A stretch of 64,000 nt of DNA from an uncultured Mycoplasmatota bacterium (lineage in GTDB: Bacteria; Bacillota_I; Bacilli_A; RF39; UBA660), in NCBI GenBank assembly GCA_900553855.1, contig USFG01000002.1, forward strand, positions 1-64,000. The letters are read 5' to 3'. Under the pieces are notes generated by a model, which was given only the letters and a program-made list of their open reading frames with translations, searched no databases and was not told the DNA's origin. The position numbers and the translations under genes are program-made. This document shows, piece after piece, positions 27,949 through 36,515 of this stretch. The number at the start of each line of letters is the position of its first letter. The stretch's first letter is position 1.

Positions 27949-27977
27949 ATTTTATCAAACAACATTTCGCTAGTTAA
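27949..27977 (-). promoter_or_regulatory. promoter of candidate toxin peptide
   Basis: Minus strand TTAACT (27977-27972), 17-nt spacer, TAAAAT (27954-27949). Confidence 0.45.
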
Positions 27978-28008
27978 TAAAAAAATAACGTAAATTCGTT
28001 ATTTTTAT
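27978..28008 (-). terminator. terminator of nucleotidyltransferase gene
   Basis: AATAACG-AATTTA-CGTTATT stem followed on the minus strand by eight T; T-rich on the other side as well, so it may work both ways. Confidence 0.75.
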
Positions 28009-28015
28009 TTTGCTA

Positions 28016-28912
28016 TTAATTCCATAAATTATCAGGATATAGTCCTTGTTTAACCATTTCATTTATAGCACTAACAAGTAATTCTTTATCTTCTTTATAT
28101 GTCATTCCATACCAAACTGCTGTTGTCGATAAAGCTTTAACTTTTATTTTATTATCTTTTATTCCTTTACAAACTACATCTGGTAGTAAATATTCACAAG
28201 TTTGTAAATTATCTTTGTTATCCTTAAAAAATATATCAAATTCATTTTCTAATAATTCAAATATTTTGGGAGTAAACGCAAACATATTCATTGAAACTAA
28301 ACTATTATTTTCAATATAGAAACTATCTTCTCCATTTAAAGGCGTTGCTTTTATTAAATGTTGTTCCTTTTCTAAACTACTTTCAATTAAAGTATCTAAA
28401 TAACCATTTGTTATTTTTAATACTCCTCTTTTTACTGCTCCAACATTTGTTAATGTATTACCAGCTATATAACTTATATTAGCAAATTCATTATTATTTT
28501 GATTATTTTTTAGAAATTCACTTGCAACTTTAAATGCATCATAACCGTAAAAATCATCTGAATTTATAACTACAAAATTATTTTTAACGATATCTTTACA
28601 GCATAAAATTGCATGAGCTGTTCCTAATGGTTTAACTCTAGTATCAGGTAGATTAACCCATTTTGGTACATTATTATTATTTTGAAAAACATAAACAGTT
28701 TCTATATTTTTTTCAATTCTCTTTCCTATTGTTTCTCTAAATAATTCATAATTTTCTTCTTTAATTATAAACACTACTCGATTAAATCCCACTTTAATAG
28801 CATCATAAATTGAATAATCTATAATAAATTCTCCATTCTTATGTACTTTTTCAATTTGTTTTAAACCACCAAATCTTGATCCCATTCCAGCTGCCATAAT
28901 TACTAAATCCAT
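28016..28912 (-). CDS. sugar nucleotidyltransferase family protein
   Basis: 298 aa with the NTP_transferase start MDLVIMAAGMGSRFGGLKQ (GxGxRxG...K nucleotide-binding loop), KPLGTAHAILCCKD and INSDDFYG (metal-binding Asp). This is the glucose-1-phosphate uridylyl/thymidylyltransferase fold. The C-terminal half (NMFAFTPKIFELLENEF, VWYGMTYKEDKELL) fits stand-alone nucleotidyltransferases of gut Firmicutes. Which sugar or choline-type phosphate it activates cannot be told. Single gene with its own terminator. Confidence 0.8.
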   Translation of the reverse strand: MDLVIMAAGMGSRFGGLKQIEKVHKNGEFIIDYSIYDAIKVGFNRVVFIIKEENYELFRETIGKRIEKNIETVYVFQNNNNVPKWVNLPDTRVKPLGTAHAILCCKDIVKNNFVVINSDDFYGYDAFKVASEFLKNNQNNNEFANISYIAGNTLTNVGAVKRGVLKITNGYLDTLIESSLEKEQHLIKATPLNGEDSFYIENNSLVSMNMFAFTPKIFELLENEFDIFFKDNKDNLQTCEYLLPDVVCKGIKDNKIKVKALSTTAVWYGMTYKEDKELLVSAINEMVKQGLYPDNLWN

Positions 28913-28974
28913 ACTTTTTAACTCCTATCTCTAATTAAATTATATCTTATATTTATTTTAATGTAAAAATAATT

Positions 28975-30171
28975 TTATTTAAAGTATTTAATTATAAATG
29001 TTGTGCCATCATCACTTGATTCAACACTTATTTTTCCATTTTGTTTTTCAATTATACTTTTAGATAAGGCAAGTCCAATACCTATACTATCATAATCAGA
29101 ATCTTTACCTTTATAAAATCTTTCAAATATATGATTAATATCTTCTTTTGCTATACCGGTGCCAAAATCTTTAATTGTAATTTTAACATAAGCATTATTT
29201 TCACTACTTTCAATTAACACTTTATTATTTTCATATGAATGTTCAATTGAATTCTTTAAAATATTAGTTAATGCTTCTATTTGCCATTTATAATCACAAG
29301 TAATAAACGAATCACTTAAATTAGTTTCTATTTTTACATTTTTTAAATCACTTAATAAAGAAACATTTAAAATAGCTTCATTAATTATTTCTTTAACACT
29401 TTCTTTTTTACTTATAAATTTCACTGTGTTTGTATCTAATCTTGATAATTTTAAAATTGATTTAACTAAAAAATTAATATTCATAACTTCTCTTTTCATA
29501 TTTCTTAAGAAGTCTTCTCTAGTATTTTGATCCATATCCTCATCATCTAATAAGGTATCAATCATTATTAGAATACTTGTTAATGGAGTCTTTAATTGAT
29601 GTGATATATCTTCTAAGCTTTCCTCTAGTTCTTTTTTATCTTTCTTTGATATTTCACTTATTTCATTTAACATAATAGTTGTCTTATATATTTCATTTTT
29701 TAGTAACGATAAATCTTCTTCATTGATATCTTTCATTTTAAAACTATAATTTTTATTATTTATTTCTTCAATTATTTTTATAACTTCATTTATTTCTTTT
29801 TCTTTCCTTTTATCATTATTAATAATTATTGTTAGATATACTAAACAAATAATTAAATATACAAACAATAGGATAATAAAGTAACTTACAAATATAGTTT
29901 TATTTTCTTTAATTAACACTATTCCGTCTAAATCAAAACTATATCTATTAAAAGTATTTGTTTTAACATTGCTTTTTAATATATCAAATATTTCATCATC
30001 TTTTATTTCAGGATATTTTTCTTTAATAGTGCTGATAATATTCACTATTTTATTATTATAATTCTTATTTACGTGATAATATAACATGACATTAAGTAGA
30101 ATAATAATTCCAAATGTTATTAAAGTAAACATTATTAATTTTGAATATTTCTTTTTATTTTTCATTGTCAA
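28975..30171 (-). CDS. sensor histidine kinase
   Basis: 398 aa: membrane helices at about 14-30 and 87-113 flanking a short extracellular loop of about 55 residues. Phosphoacceptor His is in EDISHQLKTPLTS. The ATPase domain has N-box NILKNSIEHS, DFGTGIAKEDINHIFERFYKG and GIGLALSKSIIE. Overlaps the response regulator gene by 17 bp, so they form one two-component system. The signal is unknown; a nearby MacB-type ABC transporter is a plausible target. Confidence 0.95.
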   Translation of the reverse strand: MTMKNKKKYSKLIMFTLITFGIIILLNVMLYYHVNKNYNNKIVNIISTIKEKYPEIKDDEIFDILKSNVKTNTFNRYSFDLDGIVLIKENKTIFVSYFIILLFVYLIICLVYLTIIINNDKRKEKEINEVIKIIEEINNKNYSFKMKDINEEDLSLLKNEIYKTTIMLNEISEISKKDKKELEESLEDISHQLKTPLTSILIMIDTLLDDEDMDQNTREDFLRNMKREVMNINFLVKSILKLSRLDTNTVKFISKKESVKEIINEAILNVSLLSDLKNVKIETNLSDSFITCDYKWQIEALTNILKNSIEHSYENNKVLIESSENNAYVKITIKDFGTGIAKEDINHIFERFYKGKDSDYDSIGIGLALSKSIIEKQNGKISVESSDDGTTFIIKYFK

Positions 30172-30814
30172 TTCTATAACCTATCCCTTTTACTGTTATT
30201 ATAATATCTGTATTAATTTTTTCTCTAATTCTTTTTAAGTAAACCGTAATTGTATGATCATCTACATCATTTCCAGTCCATTCCCATATTTTATCTAATA
30301 ATAAATTACGAGTAACTACTTTATTGATATTATTAAATAATAAATTTAGTATTTTTAATTCTAATGAAGATAACTCTATTTTTTGATTATTCTTATAAAC
30401 TTCCATTTTGTCATAATTGTAAGTTATATCTTTAATTTTAATTGTAGAATTATTGTTTTTCCTTACCATAATACGATTTATTCTAGTAAGTAATTCTTTC
30501 ATACTAAATGGTTTAGTAATATATTCATTAACACCTAACTCTAATCCTTTAACAACATTATCTTCATCATCAACGGCTGTTAAAATAATTGTTGGTATAT
30601 TTAAATCTTTAATATTATTTTCATATAAATTAAAACCATTTCCATCTGGTAAAGTTACATCTAAAATTATTAAATCAATCTTATTATTACTATTTAAATA
30701 ATTAATGGAGTCACTTATATTTGTTTTTGCAACAACTTGATAATTATTTTGTTCTAAATTATATTTTATCCCTTTAATTATACTAAGATTATCTTCAATT
30801 AATAAAATATTCAT
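30155..30814 (-). CDS. OmpR-family response regulator
   Basis: 219 aa. Receiver with acidic pair EDN, phosphoacceptor Asp in LIILDVTLPDGNGF, Thr in ILTAVDDE and Lys in YITKPFS. Winged-helix output domain at about 125-219 with LSSLELKILNLLF and ITVYLKRIREKI. Forms a two-component system with the overlapping kinase. Ribosome site GAAAGGAAAATAATT. A tandem direct repeat typical of this family lies before the ABC transporter at 35630-35651. Confidence 0.95.
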   Translation of the reverse strand: MNILLIEDNLSIIKGIKYNLEQNNYQVVAKTNISDSINYLNSNNKIDLIILDVTLPDGNGFNLYENNIKDLNIPTIILTAVDDEDNVVKGLELGVNEYITKPFSMKELLTRINRIMVRKNNNSTIKIKDITYNYDKMEVYKNNQKIELSSLELKILNLLFNNINKVVTRNLLLDKIWEWTGNDVDDHTITVYLKRIREKINTDIIITVKGIGYRIDNEK

Positions 30815-30832
30815 AATTATTTTCCTTTCTTT

Positions 30833-31699
30833 TTAATTAATATTTAATGTATTTATAATTTGTTCTAAATAATTTATATCATTAAATTCACTAATTGCAA
30901 AACATTTTTTACCTAAATCTTTAAAACTTGCTCCACATGTGTATAATTTGCTTCTATCTAGTATTATAAAACGATCATGAAATGAATTATTATCTATAAA
31001 CTCAACATTTTTATATTGCTTTGTATATTTTTCTTTAAGAACGCTATCAATATTTTTAGAAACTATAATAATTTTTAAATTTATATCTTTAAGAATATCT
31101 AATAATTCTTTGCTAGCATAATTATCAATAATTATTATTTCATTTTTTGCTTTATTTAAGATATCTATAAGAATTGAATAAGCATCATATATTTGACCTT
31201 CAAAAAATATTTTCTTTATTCTTTGTTCTTTAAATGAATCTAAGGTATTTTCAAGTAATTGAATTCTATTTTCGTGATTTAACAATAATTCATTAGTGTT
31301 AAAATTATTAGCAAAATATCTTCTCATTTTAACAAAAGCATCAATGATTTGGATATTTACTTTAACAGCTATATCACTTTTAAGTAAACCTGATAACATC
31401 ATAATTCCTTGTTCAGTTAGAACATATGGAAGATATTTGATATTATATCCTCTTAAATTATTGCTTTTGTTTAAGGTTGCAAATTGTGACCTTAAAGATA
31501 ATCTATCTATTTCCTCATCAGTTAGTTGAAAACAAAATGTACTTGGAAATCTATCCATATTTCTTTTAATTACTTCATTTAATCGCTTAGTTTCAATTTG
31601 ATATAATGTAGCAACATCCGAAGATAACATTACTTGCACTCCTCTTACTTCAAAAATCATATTTTCTATTTTTTTATCTTTTATTATAATTTCATTCAT
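30833..31699 (-). CDS. ORF6N-domain protein with C-terminal PLD-like domain
   Basis: 288 aa. Residues 8-105 form an ORF6N (Rha/KilA-like) DNA-binding domain: FEVRGVQVMLSSDVATLY, RFPSTFCFQLTDEE, then LRSQFATLNK (69-78) and YLPYVLTEQGIMML. A helical linker (130-160) is followed by a half phospholipase-D-like module with FHDRFIILD and CGASFKDLGKK. The DNA coding for LRSQFATL is itself a 27-bp palindrome (31470-31496). Five more such palindromes precede the gene (31731-31991). A broken paralogue lies at 52545-53396. ORF6N proteins are usually phage or mobile-element regulators; the role here is unknown. Confidence 0.85.
   Translation of the reverse strand: MNEIIIKDKKIENMIFEVRGVQVMLSSDVATLYQIETKRLNEVIKRNMDRFPSTFCFQLTDEEIDRLSLRSQFATLNKSNNLRGYNIKYLPYVLTEQGIMMLSGLLKSDIAVKVNIQIIDAFVKMRRYFANNFNTNELLLNHENRIQLLENTLDSFKEQRIKKIFFEGQIYDAYSILIDILNKAKNEIIIIDNYASKELLDILKDINLKIIIVSKNIDSVLKEKYTKQYKNVEFIDNNSFHDRFIILDRSKLYTCGASFKDLGKKCFAISEFNDINYLEQIINTLNIN
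31470..31496 (-). repeat. 27-bp palindromic unit inside ORF6N gene
   Basis: Arms of 13 bp around a central base, two mismatches. Minus-strand reading gives L R S Q F A T L N, the conserved ORF6N motif. Confidence 0.85.
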
Positions 31700-31730
31700 T
31701 AAATCCTCATTTTCTATTACAAATCGTGTT

Positions 31731-31991
31731 AAAGATCACATTTTGCGACCTTGAAGAATATTTTTTAAGTATTTACACTTGAGGTCGCAAATTGCGACCT
31801 CAAATTTAGAATCGCATTCTTTTCTTGTTCAAGGTCGCAAATTGCGACCTTGAAGATTAATTACACTATTATATTAAGCTTTTGGTATAACTTTTTCATC
31901 TTGAGGTCACAAATTGTGACCTCAAGTTTGTACAATAAATATTAATTTTAGCTTGTTTCATTTCTTTAAGATCACAATTTGTGACCTTAAA
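31731..31991. repeat. array of five orphan palindromic units upstream of ORF6N gene
   Basis: Units at 31731-31752 (imperfect), 31779-31803 (perfect, 25 bp), 31828-31854 (perfect, 27 bp), 31900-31926 (perfect, 27 bp) and 31965-31991 (one mismatch). Consensus core AAGGTCRCAA-A-TTGYGACCTT. Centres are 49-72 bp apart and the sequences between them are unrelated. In one minus-strand frame the units read SRSQNVIFN, LRSQFATS, SRSQFATLN, LRSQFVTSR and LRSQIVILK, variants of the motif in the ORF6N protein. The last unit overlaps the 3' end of the HTH gene. Confidence 0.9.
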
Positions 31992-32244
31992 CATATTTAT
32001 CGTTATCATTATCTATTTTTTCTATTTTTAAAGTATATCCTAGAGGTCCTAAAATTCTTAACACACTTTTAATATTTGGTGGATATATTCCTCTTTCAAT
32101 TTTAGCAATTTTATCTCTTAAAACATGAGATTTATCAGCCATTTCTTGTTGAGTTAATCCTAACTCATGTCTTAAACAGACAAAATCAAAGTTAAAATCT
32201 TGATATAATATTTCTTCTAATTCAGATTCATAATTACTTTTCAT
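31987..32244 (-). CDS. XRE-family HTH protein
   Basis: 85 aa. A helix-turn-helix at about 20-75 (LRHELGLTQQEMADKSHVL, DKIAKIERGIYPPNI) matches the HTH_3/XRE class; the N-terminal tail of 20 residues is acidic. Proteins of this size are often antitoxins or small repressors, but no toxin gene is adjacent. Lies upstream of the ORF6N gene, with four complete palindromes and part of the fifth in the gap. Its leader has a 9-bp direct repeat ATCACCATT (32248-32256, 32265-32273) that could be its own operator. Confidence 0.8.
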   Translation of the reverse strand: MKSNYESELEEILYQDFNFDFVCLRHELGLTQQEMADKSHVLRDKIAKIERGIYPPNIKSVLRILGPLGYTLKIEKIDNDNDKYV

Positions 32245-32308
32245 ATAATCACCATTTTAAGAATATCACCATTGTTCTATATATGCAACATATAATTATA
32301 GTAACTTT

Positions 32309-32335
32309 AGAAAAAACTCTCCCTAAGGAAAGTTT
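32309..32335 (-). terminator. terminator of ABC transporter operon
   Basis: Minus-strand AAACTTTCC-TTA-GGGAGAGTTT stem (one G-T pair) then TTTTTC, at the permease gene's stop. Confidence 0.7.
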
Positions 32336-34923
32336 TATATATTTTCATTTCTAATAGTTTCAATCATGTTTTGTTTATTTATTTTACTAATAGAATACTT
32401 CATTAATAAACTTATTAATAATAATACAAATATACTAGAAATTATAATTCCATTAAATGGTATTTCAAATTTTAAGTCTTCATTTTGACTTAATAATAAA
32501 TATATAACATAAGATATTGCTAAACCAATAGGAATACCAAAGATAAGTGATTTAATACAAACAAAGATACTTTCTAATCTTATCATTCTATTAAATTCTT
32601 TAGTTGTCATACCAACAGATTTTAACATAGCAAACTCTGGTTTTCTTAATTCCATACTAGTTGTTATAGTATTAAATATATTAGTAACACTTATTAAAGT
32701 AATAACTGTAATAAAACCATATAAGAATATACCAATTAATAAAATTAAATTTCGCATTATTCTAACATATTCTTCTTTATTATCAATATGATATCTCTCA
32801 TCTTTTAAAATCTTATCAATATCATCTTGTAGCTTACTAGCATTTGTACTATCGAAATAAACATTGTAATATTGACTTCCACCGTTAATTTTATCGTAAT
32901 ATTCATCGCTTACTACAATGTAAACATCTGCATCATTTCTTTGAAGTCCAAATGGACGAACATCAGATATTGCACCAACAGATAAGTTAATATTTGTTTC
33001 ATTTGATTCGATGTATAAGTTCATGCTTACAATATCACCTTTATTATATTTATATAATCTATCTTGTTTATTAACTATCTTATCACCTTTATTAACAGAA
33101 TATTTAATTTCATCTACTAAAATGCCTTTATCTTTAACATCATCATAATTTAAATTTAAAGATTTAAGATATTTTTTATATGCTTCCTCTCCAATTGATA
33201 CAATATAAATATTGTCATTAATATTTTCATGTTCAATATTATATTTAGGATTATTAAACGTTCCATTTGTTGTTCTAATAATACTATAATTTTTAATATT
33301 ATCTAATTTAACTGTTTGATTTATTTTATTAATAATATTTTTATCTTCTTTACTAGTAATATTATAATCAATGTTATATTCAGAAGCACTAACTTCTTTT
33401 TTTATTTCATTCATAAAAGTATTCATAAAGTAAGTTAAGGAAATAAATACCAAAACTGAAATAGTTAAAGATACAATAGTTGTACGATAACTCTTTTTAT
33501 TTCTTTTAATATTTTTATAAGATATTTCTCCACCTACTCCAAATATTTTATTAATTAATTTAGGTACTTTTAACTTTTTACTATTTAATTTTATATTAGC
33601 GCTATTTCTAATTGAATCAATGGGACTTATTTTAGATGCTTTCCTTGCACTTTTAAGAGCAGATAAATAAATTGTTATAATACCTAATAGAATTGCAACT
33701 ATATATGATATTACAGAATATGATAGAACCATATTAAGTCCACCAGTTAATGAATCTTTAAGTAAAATATTACAAATAATTATTAAAATATATGATGCAA
33801 TAAATCCAAGTAATAAACCTAAAGGAATACCAATTAATCCCAAGATAGTTGCTTCATAAAAGACATTATTTTTAATTTGTTTTTTAGTTGCTCCAATACT
33901 TCTAAGCATCCCATACTGTTTAATTTTTTCAGTTATTGAAATATCAAAACTATTTTTAATACAAAATACAGAAGTAAACACTATAATAATGCAAACAACT
34001 ATTACAACATAACCTAAATTACCAATTCCACTATTATTAATTGGATCAGTTTCCAAAGCAATCAAATAGCCATTAAAATCGGTTCCATACCTTGCTTTAT
34101 CTAGTTCTTCATGAACATTAATTAACTCTTCTTCATTATCAAAACTACCATAATAATATTTGTTAAGAACATCTGCATTAACTCCAATAATATCAGCAGT
34201 AACTTTTATATGATTTTTACTGCCAACTTTATTATATTTAGCATAAACATTCACATTTCCAGTAAAATTATTATCATCAATATAGCTTATAAATGTATAA
34301 CCAGGTGCAATGTATGGTTCAATATTAGTTGCTGATCTTTCATAAACTCCAACTATTTTATATGTCTTTTGCTTAGTATTAATAATCTTTTCATTATCAG
34401 CATCATAACCAACATATTGATTTAATTTATAAGTACCAGATACCCTCTCACCAACTTCTAGAGTAATTTCTTTGTTATTTTCAATGTCCATTCTTCCATT
34501 TGTTTTTAAATGAGTAGGTATTATAATTTCATCTTCGTTTTGTGGTAAACGTCCACTTGTTAATCTAATTGATAGATTTTCTAAAGCACCTTTATCAAAG
34601 CCCATTACATAGGCATATGGTTTACCACTGTTTTTAGAATCCTTTAAAGGAGCATAACCTATCTCTTGTGTTAAATAGACATTTTCAACACCATTATTAT
34701 TCTTTATGTTTTTAACATCATCACTTGGAACATCCATAAATTCAACATGGAAATCACCTTTAACATATTTTTCATAAACTATTAAAGATTTTAATCCACT
34801 AGCATACATAGTTGCAACTGCAGTTACTAACGCAACTGATAACATAATTCCAATAATGGTTACGATAGTTCTTTTTTTATTTAATTTTAAATTTTTAATA
34901 GTTAATTTTTTTAGTAAGTTCAT
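32335..34923 (-). CDS. FtsX-like ABC transporter permease (MacB/BceB type)
   Basis: 862 aa. Residues 1-45 hold the first membrane helix after LTIKNLKLNKKRTIVTIIGI. A large extracytoplasmic domain follows (about 45-300), then an FtsX block of three helices (305-425, with YGMLRSIGATKKQIKNNVFYEA). The arrangement repeats once: helix near 475, second extracellular domain, second FtsX block with FAMLKSVGMTTKEFNRMI and three helices. Partner of the ATPase encoded immediately upstream. Such transporters act in peptide-antibiotic resistance, mechanotransmission or lipoprotein/peptide export. Confidence 0.93.
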   Translation of the reverse strand: MNLLKKLTIKNLKLNKKRTIVTIIGIMLSVALVTAVATMYASGLKSLIVYEKYVKGDFHVEFMDVPSDDVKNIKNNNGVENVYLTQEIGYAPLKDSKNSGKPYAYVMGFDKGALENLSIRLTSGRLPQNEDEIIIPTHLKTNGRMDIENNKEITLEVGERVSGTYKLNQYVGYDADNEKIINTKQKTYKIVGVYERSATNIEPYIAPGYTFISYIDDNNFTGNVNVYAKYNKVGSKNHIKVTADIIGVNADVLNKYYYGSFDNEEELINVHEELDKARYGTDFNGYLIALETDPINNSGIGNLGYVVIVVCIIIVFTSVFCIKNSFDISITEKIKQYGMLRSIGATKKQIKNNVFYEATILGLIGIPLGLLLGFIASYILIIICNILLKDSLTGGLNMVLSYSVISYIVAILLGIITIYLSALKSARKASKISPIDSIRNSANIKLNSKKLKVPKLINKIFGVGGEISYKNIKRNKKSYRTTIVSLTISVLVFISLTYFMNTFMNEIKKEVSASEYNIDYNITSKEDKNIINKINQTVKLDNIKNYSIIRTTNGTFNNPKYNIEHENINDNIYIVSIGEEAYKKYLKSLNLNYDDVKDKGILVDEIKYSVNKGDKIVNKQDRLYKYNKGDIVSMNLYIESNETNINLSVGAISDVRPFGLQRNDADVYIVVSDEYYDKINGGSQYYNVYFDSTNASKLQDDIDKILKDERYHIDNKEEYVRIMRNLILLIGIFLYGFITVITLISVTNIFNTITTSMELRKPEFAMLKSVGMTTKEFNRMIRLESIFVCIKSLIFGIPIGLAISYVIYLLLSQNEDLKFEIPFNGIIISSIFVLLLISLLMKYSISKINKQNMIETIRNENI

Positions 34924-34925
34924 AG

Positions 34926-35594
34926 TTATTCACCTACTATTTTTCCATCTTCAATTTTAATAATTCGATCAGCACATGCAGCGATTTCCATATTATGAGT
35001 AATCATTATAATTGTTTGTTTTAATTCTTTATTTGTTTTTTTAAGAAGTGCTACTATTTCATCACTTGATTTTGAATCTAAATTTCCGGTTGGCTCATCT
35101 GCAAGTATTATACTTGGATTTGTAATTAATGCCCTACCTATACTTGTTCTTTGTTGTTGTCCACCTGATAACTCATTTGGCAAATGATTTTTTCTAGCTT
35201 CTAAACCTAATAGTTTAATCATATCATTTAATTTAGTTTTATCAGGAGTTCTTCCATCTAACGCTAGAGGTAAAGTAATATTTTCTTCGACATTAAGAAT
35301 TGGAATTAAGTTATAAAACTGATATATTAATCCAACTTGTCTTCTTCTAAATATAGCAAGTTTATCATCATCAAATTTATAAATATCTTGTCCATTAACA
35401 TAAACTTTACCACTTGTTGGTCTATCTACTCCGCCAATTAAATGTAGTAATGTTGACTTACCACTACCTGATGCTCCTACAATCGCAACAAATTCACCTT
35501 TTTCTACACTAAAAGATACATGATCAAGTGCAACAACTTTAGTGCTATCTTTACCATATACTTTAGTTAAATTTTCAACTTTTAATATTTCCAT
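34926..35594 (-). CDS. ABC transporter ATPase (MacB/LolD/BceA type)
   Basis: 222 aa. Walker A GASGSGKSTLLHLIGG, Q-loop, signature ELSGGQQQRTSIGRAL, Walker B ILADEPTGNLDS and H-loop MITHNMEIA. The VDRPTSG block is typical of the MacB/LolD/BceA group. Ends 2 bp before the permease start. A tandem 11-bp repeat (35630-35651) that an OmpR-type regulator could bind lies 36 bp upstream; the two-component system at 28975-30814 is a candidate controller. Confidence 0.95.
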   Translation of the reverse strand: MEILKVENLTKVYGKDSTKVVALDHVSFSVEKGEFVAIVGASGSGKSTLLHLIGGVDRPTSGKVYVNGQDIYKFDDDKLAIFRRRQVGLIYQFYNLIPILNVEENITLPLALDGRTPDKTKLNDMIKLLGLEARKNHLPNELSGGQQQRTSIGRALITNPSIILADEPTGNLDSKSSDEIVALLKKTNKELKQTIIMITHNMEIAACADRIIKIEDGKIVGE

Positions 35595-35629
35595 ATAATC
35601 TTCCTTTCAACAATTAAGTTATATCACAC

Positions 35630-35651
35630 TAAAAGTTACAATTAAGTTACA
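35630..35651 (-). promoter_or_regulatory. tandem 11-bp direct repeat, candidate response-regulator site
   Basis: Minus strand TGTAACTTAAT followed directly by TGTAACTTTTA: one helical turn per half-site, as OmpR/PhoB regulators bind. A TATAAC -10-like box follows (about 35618-35623), so the repeat occupies the -35 region of the ABC operon. Confidence 0.5.
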
Positions 35652-35671
35652 TTTTGTTATTTTGATATTGT

Positions 35672-35727
35672 TTTAATTGTTGCTTTAATTGTTGCTTTAA
35701 TTGTTGCTTTAATTGTTGCTTTAATTC
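35672..35727. repeat. 12-bp tandem repeat, about 4.7 copies
   Basis: TTTAATTGTTGC repeated four times without error (35672-35719) plus an 8-base partial copy. It lies upstream of the ABC operon promoter region on the minus strand. Copy number could vary by slippage. Confidence 0.95.
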
Positions 35728-35789
35728 ATACCATGTAAATAAATTTAAATTTACTATAATTCTATTTTAAATAACAAATATAATGAGAT

Positions 35790-36242
35790 TTATAAATCAA
35801 ATTCTACACTAAAATATTTATATTCTCCATCATATATTTTCTTAACAATTCGATATTTTCCACTTGTTAAATTACCATATGTTTTAGACCAGTCAATATC
35901 CATTTCAAGTTCATTATTATCATCTACTAAATATCCCATTTCATTAAAGACAGTATCACCCCTTGGTTTTAATTCATACCAAATATGATCAATTCTTTTT
36001 TCTAATTTATAATATTCTTCATACGTATACTTAATTTCATTATCATCAGTAATAATAATTGTTGCACCACTTTTAGTTAAAGTATTATCTTTTAATTTCA
36101 TAGAAACACCTTCAAGTGTATATTCTTCATTATCTTTAGTTAAAGTAACACTAGCATTATTTAATGAATTTAAATAATAGATTAATCCTCCAAATATAAT
36201 CACTACCAACAACACTTTTATAATTAATATTTTATTTTTCAT
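35790..36242 (-). CDS. membrane-anchored bacterial Ig-like (Big_14-type) protein
   Basis: 150 aa from MKNKILIIK at 36242 (AAGGGAGAAAAAT upstream). Signal anchor at 5-22, then a single beta-sandwich domain of the pattern VSMKLKDNTLTKSGATIIITD, IWYELKPRGD, LEMDIDWSKTYGNLTSGKYRIVK, EYKYFSVEFDL, as in extracellular immunoglobulin-like domains of Firmicutes. Function unknown. Follows a 75-aa membrane protein gene that often accompanies this family (from memory). Confidence 0.75.
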   Translation of the reverse strand: MKNKILIIKVLLVVIIFGGLIYYLNSLNNASVTLTKDNEEYTLEGVSMKLKDNTLTKSGATIIITDDNEIKYTYEEYYKLEKRIDHIWYELKPRGDTVFNEMGYLVDDNNELEMDIDWSKTYGNLTSGKYRIVKKIYDGEYKYFSVEFDL

Positions 36243-36263
36243 ATATTTTTCTCCCTTTAATTT

Positions 36264-36291
36264 ACACAAAAAGAAGTATTATACTTCTTTT
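36264..36291 (-). terminator. terminator after small membrane protein gene
   Basis: Perfect 11-bp stem (36291-36281 with 36279-36269) and short T run; overlaps the 75-aa gene's last codons and separates it from the Ig-like protein gene. Confidence 0.75.
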
Positions 36292-36506
36292 GAAACAACG
36301 CAAGAAAACTTGCTATTTTTAGGTTGTATTTGTAATACAGAATATTCCATACAATCATATGAATCATAAAATATTCCATAATATACATTATCTTTCTTTA
36401 TAGCAATAATTGGTCTGTTAATTGTAAAAATACAAGTTAAATCTACAACAACTAGTAAGAAAATAGAAATTATAACAATTAAAAATATTTTTAAATATTT
36501 ATCCAT
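36279..36506 (-). CDS. small membrane protein
   Basis: 75 aa. One N-terminal membrane segment (7-29), then an extracellular part with three Cys, including YDCMEYSV and FSCVV. Not recognised beyond resembling small proteins seen next to Ig-like Big_14 proteins. Ribosome site AAGGAGAAATT. Lies between the DUF1003 and Ig-like genes on the same strand. Confidence 0.65.
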   Translation of the reverse strand: MDKYLKIFLIVIISIFLLVVVDLTCIFTINRPIIAIKKDNVYYGIFYDSYDCMEYSVLQIQPKNSKFSCVVSKEV

Positions 36507-36515
36507 AATTTCTCC

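Noticed and set aside
31731..31991. Regularly spaced palindromes resembling a CRISPR array
   Set aside because: Units differ from one another, spacing between units is irregular, each unit is a full palindrome with coding meaning in ORF6N, and no cas gene is near.
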